Positions 1 through 5,718 of a DNA stretch of 6,843 bases are shown piece by piece. The DNA is from JADHLJ01 sp038118725 (GTDB lineage Bacteria > Pseudomonadota > Alphaproteobacteria > Thalassobaculales > Thalassobaculaceae), in contig JAYOIK010000134.1 of NCBI GenBank assembly GCA_038118725.1, positions 1 to 6,843 of the forward strand, given 5' to 3'. The stretch's first letter is position 1. The number at the start of each line of letters is the position of its first letter. Under the pieces are notes generated by a model, which was given only the letters and a program-made list of their open reading frames with translations, was not told the DNA's origin and made no database searches. The translations under genes and the position numbers were made by a program.

Positions 1-676
1 CCGGTAGGGCGCGTTCGGGAAACGGCGACATCTCCAGCGCGTGGATATACATGTGCGGAACACCGGGATGGCGCGCGCCGGTGCCCCGCATTTGCTCCAG
101 CGCTCGGTCCAAAACCACCAGCGCTTCCTCGGTAAGCGCTCCCTTTTTCGGAATGCCTCGCGTCATATCCCATAGTTGGCGCGGCGTGCAGGTGACCGCC
201 GCCTCGGCGAACAGGGCGGCGATGTCGAGGTCTTCGGGAAACGTGCGGTAAACCTCCCGCATGGCATCGGTGAATTCAACATGCCAGCGGTCGAGAACGG
301 CGCGGTCACGCTGATCCGGAGATTGATAACGCGATTGTATTGCGTCGATCAGGCCTTGTTCCGCGGCGCTGCAATGTCTGGCGCGTTCGGCGGCTCGTCT
401 CACGGCCTCATGACAGATCGGCAGAAACGCGTCGATCTCGGAATCCGAGAGCGCCGTCCAGGATCGGTTGTAGAAGGGGCCCGACGCGTAAGCGATGCCC
501 CACCACGCCATGGCGCAGCCGGGATCGTACTCCAGCGCCTTCCTGAAACAAGTGACCGCTTCCTCGTGATTATAGGCGTAGGTCCAGTTCAAACCCCTGT
601 CGAACCAAATTTGCGCGTCGGGGTTTTTCGAGGTGATTTTCCTGGACCAAGGACCGAGGTCGAAGTCGTGGGACAT
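1..676 (-). CDS. TPR-repeat protein of unknown function (N-terminal part, runs off left edge)
   Basis: The frame is open from an ATG at 676 to the window edge: 225 codons plus one base, so the C-terminus is missing. The protein starts MSHDFDLGPWSRKIT. Residues about 20-53 fit a tetratricopeptide repeat (WFDRGLNWTYAYNHEEAV, then a CFRKALEYDP segment), followed by a conserved-looking CAMAWWGIAYASGPFYNRSW block at about 54-73. A second helical pair is likely near 183-196, then HPGVPHMYIHALEMSP at about 203-218. From memory this combination belongs to a family of roughly 500-residue soluble TPR proteins of unknown role; I cannot name a reaction. No signal peptide or membrane segment is visible. 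The start is supported by GGAG at 683-686, 6 nt upstream of the ATG. Only 30 nt separate it from the thiE stop, so the two are probably co-transcribed. A TPR domain implies protein-protein contacts, but no partner is indicated here. Confidence 0.85.
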   Translation of the reverse strand, partial: MSHDFDLGPWSRKITSKNPDAQIWFDRGLNWTYAYNHEEAVTCFRKALEYDPGCAMAWWGIAYASGPFYNRSWTALSDSEIDAFLPICHEAVRRAAERARHCSAAEQGLIDAIQSRYQSPDQRDRAVLDRWHVEFTDAMREVYRTFPEDLDIAALFAEAAVTCTPRQLWDMTRGIPKKGALTEEALVVLDRALEQMRGTGARHPGVPHMYIHALEMSPFPERALP

Positions 677-682
677 CGAAAT

Positions 683-686
683 CTCC
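683..686 (-). promoter_or_regulatory. Ribosome binding site of the TPR gene
   Basis: GGAG on the minus strand, 6 nt before the ATG at 676. It lies in the 30-nt gap after thiE and fixes the start of the TPR gene. Confidence 0.6.
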
Positions 687-706
687 GTCGGGTTCGGCGA
701 CGCGGT

Positions 707-1345
707 TTAACTGAGCGTCATCGCTTTCTCGAAGGCTCTGACGGCGGCCGCCTCGCCTTCCGGATGGTTCCATACACCGCCGACCACGGCCAGGAAATCG
801 ACGCCGGCCTCGACCAGGGGCCGGCAGTTATCCGCCGTAATGCCGCCGATCGCCACGGAGGGGATCGGCGAGAGCGCGCTCCACCATTCCAGGATCTCCG
901 GAGTGGCGCTGACCGTCGCTTGTTTCGTGCTGGTCTGGAAGAAGGCGCCGAAGGCGACATAGTCGGCGCCGGCCTCGGCGGCCTCGATCGCCAGATGCGG
1001 CGAGGCCTTGCAGGTTACCCCGATCATCGCGTCCTTGCCGAGGATTCGCCGGGCTTCCTTGTAGGGGGTGTCGTCCTGACCCACATGCGCGCCGTCGCAG
1101 CCGGTCAACAGCGCAAGGTCCGGACGATCATTCATCAGAACCGGCACGCCATATTCGTGACAGATCGGCAGCAGGACTTCCGTCGCTCGCTTGATCGCGT
1201 CGTCGTCAATGTCTTTTAGTCGGATTTGCAGACAGGCGACGGGTCCGCCCCCCAGCGCCGCCTTCAGCCGCTCGGCCAGGGCCGAGGGCTCGAAGGCGGG
1301 AGGGGTGATCAGATAGAGCTCGCAGCCTTCATCCGGTTCAGACAT
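707..1345 (-). CDS. thiE: Thiamine-phosphate synthase (thiamine phosphate pyrophosphorylase)
   Basis: This 212-residue protein is the normal length for ThiE, a cytosolic TIM-barrel enzyme that joins HMP-pyrophosphate and thiazole phosphate to give thiamine phosphate and pyrophosphate. Motifs in family order: QIRLKD (40-45, usual form Q-[LF]-R-E-K), NDRPDLAL (72-79), DGAHVGQDD (84-92), GVTC (109-112), GADYVAFGAFFQTSTK (126-141, the phosphate-binding P-T-x-T-K region) and AIGGIT (165-170). The lysines at 44 and 141, the N72-D73 pair and D92 match catalytic or ligand positions of the family. Differences are leucine for glutamate in QIRLK and threonine for serine at 110. These fit a divergent alphaproteobacterial ThiE better than TenI, but activity is inferred. 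The ATG at 1345 lacks a strong Shine-Dalgarno (GGAA about 10 nt upstream). The repeat-filled gap upstream shows no TPP riboswitch. The TPR gene follows by 30 nt. Confidence 0.88.
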   Translation of the reverse strand: MSEPDEGCELYLITPPAFEPSALAERLKAALGGGPVACLQIRLKDIDDDAIKRATEVLLPICHEYGVPVLMNDRPDLALLTGCDGAHVGQDDTPYKEARRILGKDAMIGVTCKASPHLAIEAAEAGADYVAFGAFFQTSTKQATVSATPEILEWWSALSPIPSVAIGGITADNCRPLVEAGVDFLAVVGGVWNHPEGEAAAVRAFEKAMTLS

Positions 1346-1374
1346 CGGCGGTGTTCCAACAGGTTTCGTTGCCC

Positions 1375-1502
1375 GTCGCCCTGAACTTGTTTCAGGGCTC
1401 GTGCCGCGTTCGTCGTGGCGGGTTGAGCCTTGTCGAGGGTATCAACAAACGATCGGTCTTGGGCGGGGCAGCCGAAGCCCTGGATCAAGTCCAGGGTGAC
1501 GA
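1375..1502. repeat. REP-like inverted pair (BIME/REPIN-like element)
   Basis: The left unit reads GTCGCCCTGAACTTGTTTCA on the plus strand from 1375, and continues to CAGGGCTCG. It contains an 8-bp stem, GCCCTGAA (1378-1385) and TTCAGGGC (1391-1398), around the loop CTTGT. The right unit, 1473-1502, is the same sequence in reverse orientation with a few changes: stem CCCTGGA (1478-1484) and TCCAGGG (1490-1496) around TCAAG. Between them GTTGA (1422-1426) and TCAAC (1442-1446) enclose CCT-TGTCG-AGG, a third hairpin whose core resembles another common dispersed palindrome. Two inverted palindromic units with a spacer is the layout of REP doublets, which a RAYT-type transposase encoded elsewhere can mobilise. 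Family membership is from memory; copy number in this genome cannot be seen. Confidence 0.7.
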
Positions 1503-1536
1503 TCCGCTTTCCGCCAGGAAAGCCCAACAGCGGATC
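1501..1536. repeat. Hairpin bracketed by GATCCGCT / AGCGGATC
   Basis: GATCCGCT (1501-1508) and AGCGGATC (1529-1536) are a perfect 8-bp inverted pair. Just inside, TTTCC (1508-1512) and GGAAA (1517-1521) flank the tetraloop GCCA, followed by an unpaired stretch. It shares its right arm with the next palindrome and its left end touches the REP-like pair. Confidence 0.6.
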
Positions 1537-1585
1537 TTGATTGAGTGTGGACAATTTTGTCCACACGAGATTAAGTGAATCCGCT
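1529..1585 (+). repeat. Palindromic element, copy B (57 bp)
   Basis: The outer arms AGCGGAT (1529-1535) and ATCCGCT (1579-1585) pair perfectly. A TGA bulge (1576-1578) follows on the right side. The second stem pairs CTTGAT (1536-1541) with ATTAAG (1570-1575), including one G-T pair. The centre is a 22-bp dyad with perfect 10-bp arms, GTGTGGACAA (1545-1554) and TTGTCCACAC (1557-1566). Its two ends match copy A in opposite orientation. No T-tract follows on either strand, so it is not a classic intrinsic terminator. The central dyad could instead be an operator. Confidence 0.75.
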
Positions 1586-1603
1586 GTAACTTCAAACAGA
1601 TCG

Positions 1604-1661
1604 AGCGGATTCACCGGTTCGTGGCATCATTGCAAATGATTCCACTCAACCCGGATCCGCT
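1604..1661 (-). repeat. Palindromic element, copy A (58 bp), abutting the fba stop
   Basis: Read on the minus strand it begins AGCGGATC, has TTGAGTG at the same offset as copy B, and ends GTGAATCCGCT, also as in copy B. Outer arms are 1604-1610 and 1655-1661. The second stem is CCGG plus TT against AACCGG, again with a TGA bulge on the 3' side. The centre pairs GTGGCATCATT (1621-1631) with AATGATTCCAC (1635-1645), with one mismatch around the loop GCA. It starts immediately after the fba stop codon, so in the transcript it would fold at the end of the operon and could protect the 3' end or assist termination. That role is an inference. Confidence 0.75.
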
Positions 1662-2591
1662 CTAGGCCTTGCCCTTGTAAATGTTAATGATGCGGTCGAG
1701 CATCGCCATGGCGTCGGCCTTGGGACGCTGGAAGGTGTTGCGACCGATGATCGAGCCCGAGGCGCCGCCGTCGCGAAGCTGGGTGATCTCGGCGAACAGG
1801 CCGTCCAGATCCTTGGCTTCGCCACCGGAGAACACCACGATGCGCCGGCCGTTGAAGCAGGAATCGACCACGTGCCGAATGCGATCGGCTAGGGTGTCGA
1901 TCTTGATGCCGTTTGCCTCGTAGGCCTTCTTGGCGGCGTCGAGTTCCAGATGCGCGGTTGGCGGCTTCACCTTGATGATATGCGCGCCGGCCAGCGCCGC
2001 CATATGCGCGGCATAGGCGCAGATGTCGATCGCGGTCTCGCCCTGCTTGGAAAGATCGCCGCCGCGCGGATAGGACCAAAGCACCACCGCCAGGCCATAG
2101 GCCTTGGCTTCCTCGGCGAGTTCCTTGAAGTCGCGGATCATGTCATAGGCGGCGTCCGAGCCTGGATAGATCGTATAGCCGATCGCCGAGCAGCCAAGTC
2201 GCACCGCTTCCTGAACCGAGCCGGTGATCGCCTGGCTCGGCGCGTCCTTGATCCGCGAGAGCGAATTGGCGCTGTTGACCTTCAGGATCGTCGGGATCTG
2301 TCCGGCATAGGTGTCGGCGCCGGCCTCGATCATCCCCAGCGGCGCGGCATAGGCCGACAGGCCCGCGTCCAACGCCAATTGGAAGTGGTAATGCGGGTCA
2401 TAGGCATCCGGGTTCGGCGCGAAGCTACGTGCCGGGCCGTGCTCGAAGCCCTGATCGACCGGCAGAATAACCAGCTTGCCGGTGCCGCCAAGCTTGCCCT
2501 GCATCAAAATCCGCGCCAGGTTCGCCTTGGTCCCCGGCGAGTCGCTCTCATAGTTGTCGAGGATCTTCTTGACGGCTCTGGTGATCTTCAT
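1662..2591 (-). CDS. fba: Fructose-bisphosphate aldolase, class I (FbaB/DhnA type)
   Basis: A 309-residue cytosolic enzyme that reversibly splits fructose-1,6-bisphosphate into dihydroxyacetone phosphate and glyceraldehyde-3-phosphate in glycolysis and gluconeogenesis. It belongs to the archaeal-type, Schiff-base class I family, not the zinc-dependent class II family. Visible motifs: LPVDQGFEHGP (43-53, Asp46 matching the catalytic aspartate), YDPHYHFQLA (64-73), WSYPRGG (172-178, the W-x-Y pair of the family), AHIIKVKPP (203-211, containing the probable Schiff-base lysine at 207 or 209), VVFSGGEA (252-259, phosphate binding) and GRNTFQRP (283-290). The ATG at 2591 is chosen because AAGGGAG lies 9 nt upstream and the family begins about here. 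The frame stays open upstream to 2816, but that extension overlaps gap and translates to unrelated low-complexity sequence. It lies 37 nt downstream of gap; copy A of the palindromic repeat follows directly. Confidence 0.95.
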   Translation of the reverse strand: MKITRAVKKILDNYESDSPGTKANLARILMQGKLGGTGKLVILPVDQGFEHGPARSFAPNPDAYDPHYHFQLALDAGLSAYAAPLGMIEAGADTYAGQIPTILKVNSANSLSRIKDAPSQAITGSVQEAVRLGCSAIGYTIYPGSDAAYDMIRDFKELAEEAKAYGLAVVLWSYPRGGDLSKQGETAIDICAYAAHMAALAGAHIIKVKPPTAHLELDAAKKAYEANGIKIDTLADRIRHVVDSCFNGRRIVVFSGGEAKDLDGLFAEITQLRDGGASGSIIGRNTFQRPKADAMAMLDRIINIYKGKA

Positions 2592-2600
2592 CTCGTTGGT

Positions 2601-2607
2601 CTCCCTT
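2601..2607 (-). promoter_or_regulatory. Ribosome binding site deciding the fba start
   Basis: AAGGGAG on the minus strand ends 9 nt before the ATG at 2591, inside the 37-nt gap-fba spacer. It supports the 309-residue form over the 384-residue open frame that begins inside gap. Confidence 0.7.
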
Positions 2608-2628
2608 GGAATCTCTTTGCTTCGCCGC

Positions 2629-3636
2629 TCAGAGCGTCTTGGCGACGGCGGCGGCGGTGTCGGACATGCGGTTGGAGAAGCCCCACTCGTTGTCGTACCA
2701 GGACAGCACGCGCACGAGGTTGCCGTCGATGACCTGGGTCTGCTTAAGGTCGAAGGTCGAGCTGTTGGGGTTGTGATTGAAGTCGATCGAGACCAGCGGC
2801 TCGTCATTGGTACCAAGCACGCCCTTCAGCGGGCCATTCGCGGCGGCGACGATGGCGGCGTTGACCTCCTCGACCGTGGTCTTCTTCTTCGGCACGAACT
2901 TGAAGTCGATCAGGCTGACATTCGAGGTCGGGACCCGGATCGCGGTGCCGTCGAGCTTGCCGACCAGATCCGGCAGCACGAGGCCGACGGCGCGGGCGGC
3001 TCCGGTCGAGGTCGGGATCATCGAGGTGGCCGCCGAGCGGGCGCGATGCAGGTCGCCGTGCAGGGTGTCCAGGGTCGGTTGATCGCTGGTATAGGCGTGG
3101 ATCGTGGTCATGTAGCCGGACTCGATGCCGAAGGCGTTGTGCAGCACATGGGCGACCGGCGCCAGACAGTTGGTGGTGCAGGACGCGTTCGAAATCACCG
3201 TGTGCTCGGCGCTGATCTGGTCATGGTTGACGCCGTAGACGACGGTCAGGTCCGCGCCGATGGCCGGGGCGGAGATGATGACCCGCTTGGCGCCGGCTTC
3301 CAGATGCATCGCCGCCTTGTCGCGGGCGGTGAAGATGCCGGTGCACTCCATGACGATGTCGACGCCGAGCTCGCCGTGCGGAAGCTTGGTCGGGTCGCGC
3401 TCGGCGGTCACCTTGATCGGGCCGCGTCCGAGATCGATCGTGTCCTCGCCGACCTTGATGTCGCCGGGGAAGCGACCGTGATTGCTGTCCCATTTCAGGA
3501 GATGCGCGTTCGAGGCGACGGGGCCCAGATCGTTGATCGCCACCACCTGGAGGTCGTCCCGGCCACTCTCGTGCATGGCCCGCAATACCAACCGTCCAAT
3601 GCGGCCAAAGCCGTTGATCGCCACTTTAACAGCCAT
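2629..3636 (-). CDS. gap: Glyceraldehyde-3-phosphate dehydrogenase, type I
   Basis: A 335-residue protein of standard GAPDH length. It reversibly oxidises and phosphorylates glyceraldehyde-3-phosphate to 1,3-bisphosphoglycerate and works as a cytosolic homotetramer. The N-terminal Rossmann motif is NGFGRIGR (8-15). VVAINDLG (31-38) ends the second strand, with Asp36 in the position that usually binds the NAD ribose. The catalytic site is SNASCTTNC (149-157) with Cys153, and His180 in TTIHAYT. HRARSAATSMIPTSTGAA (197-214) and WYDNEWGFSNRM (313-324) complete the substrate and cofactor sites. Residues 189-193 read LDTLH where classical NAD enzymes have LDLPH, so cofactor choice is not settled by sequence alone. 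The ATG at 3636 has GGGAG 7 nt upstream. It sits 54 nt after tkt and 37 nt before fba, consistent with one operon. No pgk follows it. Confidence 0.97.
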   Translation of the reverse strand: MAVKVAINGFGRIGRLVLRAMHESGRDDLQVVAINDLGPVASNAHLLKWDSNHGRFPGDIKVGEDTIDLGRGPIKVTAERDPTKLPHGELGVDIVMECTGIFTARDKAAMHLEAGAKRVIISAPAIGADLTVVYGVNHDQISAEHTVISNASCTTNCLAPVAHVLHNAFGIESGYMTTIHAYTSDQPTLDTLHGDLHRARSAATSMIPTSTGAARAVGLVLPDLVGKLDGTAIRVPTSNVSLIDFKFVPKKKTTVEEVNAAIVAAANGPLKGVLGTNDEPLVSIDFNHNPNSSTFDLKQTQVIDGNLVRVLSWYDNEWGFSNRMSDTAAAVAKTL

Positions 3637-3643
3637 GAATAGT

Positions 3644-3648
3644 CTCCC
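3644..3648 (-). promoter_or_regulatory. Ribosome binding site of gap
   Basis: GGGAG on the minus strand, 7 nt before the ATG at 3636. It is the strongest Shine-Dalgarno in the tkt-gap-fba block together with that of fba. Confidence 0.65.
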
Positions 3649-3664
3649 GCTTTCCTACGTCTTG

Positions 3665-3679
3665 CCCGGATGTTCCGGG
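3665..3679 (-). promoter_or_regulatory. Hairpin in the tkt-gap spacer
   Basis: CCCGGA (3665-3670) and TCCGGG (3674-3679) form a perfect 6-bp GC-rich stem with a TGT loop on the plus strand (ACA on the transcript). It lies between the tkt stop and the gap ribosome binding site. No U-tract follows, so full termination is unlikely. A processing or mRNA-stability element that lets gap and fba be expressed more than tkt is possible but unproven. Confidence 0.4.
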
Positions 3680-3690
3680 GCTGGTCCCAG

Positions 3691-5718
3691 TTATTGGCCG
3701 CCGAGGGCCGATTTCGCGGCGCCGACGACGGCTTCCGCGGTAATCCCGAAATGTTTGTAGAGCTCGCCCGCCGGCGCGCTGGCGCCAAAGCCGGACATGC
3801 CGACGAATTCTCCGTTCTCTCCCAGCAGCCGGTCCCAGCTCTGGCGGATGCCGGCCTCGACGACGACCCGCGCCGAGCCCGAAGGCAGCACGCTGTCGCG
3901 ATAGGCCTTGTCCTGGGCGTCGAACAGTTCCGCGCAGGGCATGGAGATCACCGCCGCGCCAATCCCCTCGGCCTCCAGCATCTCTTGCGCCTCGACGGCG
4001 ATCGAAAGCTCCGAACCGGTCGCGACCAGGGTCACCGCGCGGCTCGACTTTCCGGTATCCTTCAAGACATAGCCGCCCTTGGCGGATCGGTTCTCGGCCA
4101 CGGCGTCGTCGCGCAGTTGCGGCAGGCCTTGGCGGGTCAGCGCGATCACCGAGGGGGTGTTCGGCGTTTCCAGGGCGGCCTGCCAGCACTCCGCCGTTTC
4201 GATCGCGTCGGCGGGGCGATAAACATTGAGATTGGGGATCGCCCGGAGCGCCGCCAGATGCTCCACGGGCTGATGGGTCGGGCCGTCCTCGCCGAGGCCG
4301 ATGGAATCGTGGGTCATCACGAAGATCGAGCGGATCTCCATCAACGCCGCGAGCCGGATCGAGGGGCGGCAATAGTCGGTGAAGACCAGGAAGGTGGCGC
4401 CGTAGGGGATGACGCCGCCATGTAGGGCCATGCCGTTCATCGCGGCGGCCATCGCGTGCTCGCGTACCCCGTAGTGGAGGTAGTTGCCTCCGGCGTTGGC
4501 CTGATCGAGCACCGCGTGCGCCTTGGTCTTGGTGTTGTTGGAGCCGGTGAGATCCGCCGAGCCGCCGAGCAATTCCGGCAGGGCCGGGGTGATCGCCTCC
4601 AGCGCCATTTGCGAGGCGACGCGGGTCGCGACCTTCGGCGGTTCGGCGACGAGCGCCGCCTTGTGCGCCTGGACCGCCTCCGCGACCGCCGGCGGGAGCA
4701 CCCCGTCCATGGCGTTCTTGAAGGCGCCGCGCGTGCTCGCGTCGGCGCCCGCTAGACGCCCGCCCCAGGAATTGTGGGCCTCGGCGCCGCGGGACCCGAT
4801 GGCGCGCCAGCCGGCAAGCACGTCGTCGGGGATGACGAAGGGATCATGTGGCCAATCGAGGGCCGCGCGGGTCAGCGCGATTTCCTCGTCGCCAAGGGGC
4901 GCGCCGTGCGAGCCCGCCGTTCCGCCTTTGTTGGGCGAGCCGTATCCGATGGTGGTCTTGGCGGCGATCAGCGACGGCTTGTCCGAGGCCTTGGCCTGGG
5001 TGATCGCGGCGGCGATGGCATCGGCGTCGTGGCCGTCGACCGAGAGCGTGTGCCAGCCCAGCGCCTTGAACCGCGCGACCTGATCGTCCGAAACGGTCAG
5101 GCTGGTGGGCCCGTCGATCGAGATGCCGTTATCGTCAAAGAACACGATCAGCTTGCCGAGCCCGAGATGCCCGGCGAGCGAGGCCGCCTCGTGACTGATG
5201 CCTTCCATCAGGCAACCGTCGCCGGCGATGCAATAAGTGTGGTGGTCCACCAGACCCGCGCCGAACCGCGCCGAAAGCTGACGTTCCGCGAGCGCCATGC
5301 CGACGGCGTTCGCCAGGCCTTGGCCGAGAGGCCCGGTGGTCGTCTCGATCCCTCCGGCGGCGCCGTACTCCGGATGACCGGCGGTCTTGGCGCCGAGCTG
5401 GCGGAAGTTTCGCAACTCATCGATCGTCATGTCCTGGTATCCGGTGAGATACAGGAGTGAGTAGAGCAGCATCGAGCCGTGGCCCGCCGACAGCACGAAG
5501 CGATCACGGTCCGGCCAATTTGGCGCGGCGGGGTCGAACTTCAGAAATTTCGAGAACAGCACCGTAGCCACATCGGCCATGCCCATCGGCATGCCGGGAT
5601 GGCCGGAATTGGCTTGCTGGACCGCGTCCATCGACAGAACGCGTATCGCGTTCGCGAGCGAGGCATGGTCCGCGGCGCCAGTCGCGCCTTCGCCTGAGGA
5701 GGAGGGGGTCGAGGTCAT
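3691..5718 (-). CDS. tkt: Transketolase
   Basis: This 675-residue protein has full transketolase length. It moves two-carbon ketol units between sugar phosphates in the non-oxidative pentose phosphate pathway (and in the Calvin cycle where present), using thiamine diphosphate and a divalent metal as a cytosolic homodimer. The N-terminal domain shows SGHPGMPMG (38-46), SAGHGSMLLY (77-86), the thiamine-diphosphate motif GDGCLMEG (167-173 region) ending at DDNGISIDG (195-203), and GSHGAPLG (269-276). The middle domain has HYGVREHAMAAAMNG (415-429), with Glu420 as the likely cofactor-activating glutamate, and GLGEDGPTHQPVEH (474-487), with the substrate histidine at 482. The C-terminal domain has TRQGLPQL and ATGSELSIA. 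The ATG at 5718 has only a weak GGCGGA upstream, but starting at Met30 would cut into the conserved first helix. It is the first gene of the tkt-gap-fba block. Confidence 0.97.
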   Translation of the reverse strand: MTSTPSSSGEGATGAADHASLANAIRVLSMDAVQQANSGHPGMPMGMADVATVLFSKFLKFDPAAPNWPDRDRFVLSAGHGSMLLYSLLYLTGYQDMTIDELRNFRQLGAKTAGHPEYGAAGGIETTTGPLGQGLANAVGMALAERQLSARFGAGLVDHHTYCIAGDGCLMEGISHEAASLAGHLGLGKLIVFFDDNGISIDGPTSLTVSDDQVARFKALGWHTLSVDGHDADAIAAAITQAKASDKPSLIAAKTTIGYGSPNKGGTAGSHGAPLGDEEIALTRAALDWPHDPFVIPDDVLAGWRAIGSRGAEAHNSWGGRLAGADASTRGAFKNAMDGVLPPAVAEAVQAHKAALVAEPPKVATRVASQMALEAITPALPELLGGSADLTGSNNTKTKAHAVLDQANAGGNYLHYGVREHAMAAAMNGMALHGGVIPYGATFLVFTDYCRPSIRLAALMEIRSIFVMTHDSIGLGEDGPTHQPVEHLAALRAIPNLNVYRPADAIETAECWQAALETPNTPSVIALTRQGLPQLRDDAVAENRSAKGGYVLKDTGKSSRAVTLVATGSELSIAVEAQEMLEAEGIGAAVISMPCAELFDAQDKAYRDSVLPSGSARVVVEAGIRQSWDRLLGENGEFVGMSGFGASAPAGELYKHFGITAEAVVGAAKSALGGQ

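Larger units (their letters stand above)
1346..1661. other. 316-bp non-coding gap filled with palindromic repeats
   Basis: No credible gene lies between fba and thiE. The stretch has two blocks. The left block, 1375-1502, is a REP-like inverted pair with a third hairpin in the middle. The right block, 1501-1662, is an array of hairpins bracketed by alternating copies of AGCGGAT. Short open frames on both strands (for example 1309-1614 minus and 1351-1578 plus) merely translate the repeats and are not genes. Any promoter for thiE must lie here, unless thiE is read through from fba. The best sigma70-like match I see on the minus strand is weak: TTGAAG at 1590-1595 and TAATCT at 1568-1573, 16 bp apart. 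Confidence 0.8.

Noticed and set aside
176..1219. 347-residue plus-strand open frame opposite the TPR gene and thiE
   Set aside because: Antisense shadow in high-GC DNA. Its translation is rich in arginine and glycine without family motifs, and both minus-strand genes underneath are well supported.
1351..1578. 75-residue plus-strand open frame in the repeat gap
   Set aside because: It again translates the REP units (ALNLFQG, ALDQVQGD), has no ribosome binding site and matches no family.
1309..1614. 101-residue minus-strand open frame upstream of and overlapping the thiE start
   Set aside because: It is a translation of the repeat region: its TLDLIQG and ALKQVQGD segments come directly from the REP-like units. 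It also overlaps the start of thiE in another frame.
1621..1645. Fur-like box in GCATCATTGCAAATGATT
   Set aside because: The AT-rich palindrome resembles an iron box, but it lies right after a stop codon at the centre of repeat copy A and precedes no iron-related gene.
1346..1661. TPP riboswitch upstream of thiE
   Set aside because: The conserved THI-box signatures (CTGAGA and the ACCTGATC-type segment) are absent from the leader on the minus strand.
1604..1661. Classic intrinsic terminator after fba
   Set aside because: A stable hairpin is present but no T-tract follows it on the minus strand, so it is listed as a repeat with only a possible role at the 3' end.
2592..2816. N-terminal extension of fba upstream of 2591
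   Set aside because: The 75 extra residues overlap gap in another frame, are rich in serine, threonine, proline and arginine, and the good Shine-Dalgarno at 2601-2607 points to the ATG at 2591.
2554..3642. 362-residue plus-strand open frame opposite gap
   Set aside because: Antisense shadow; the opposite strand encodes an unmistakable GAPDH with all catalytic motifs.
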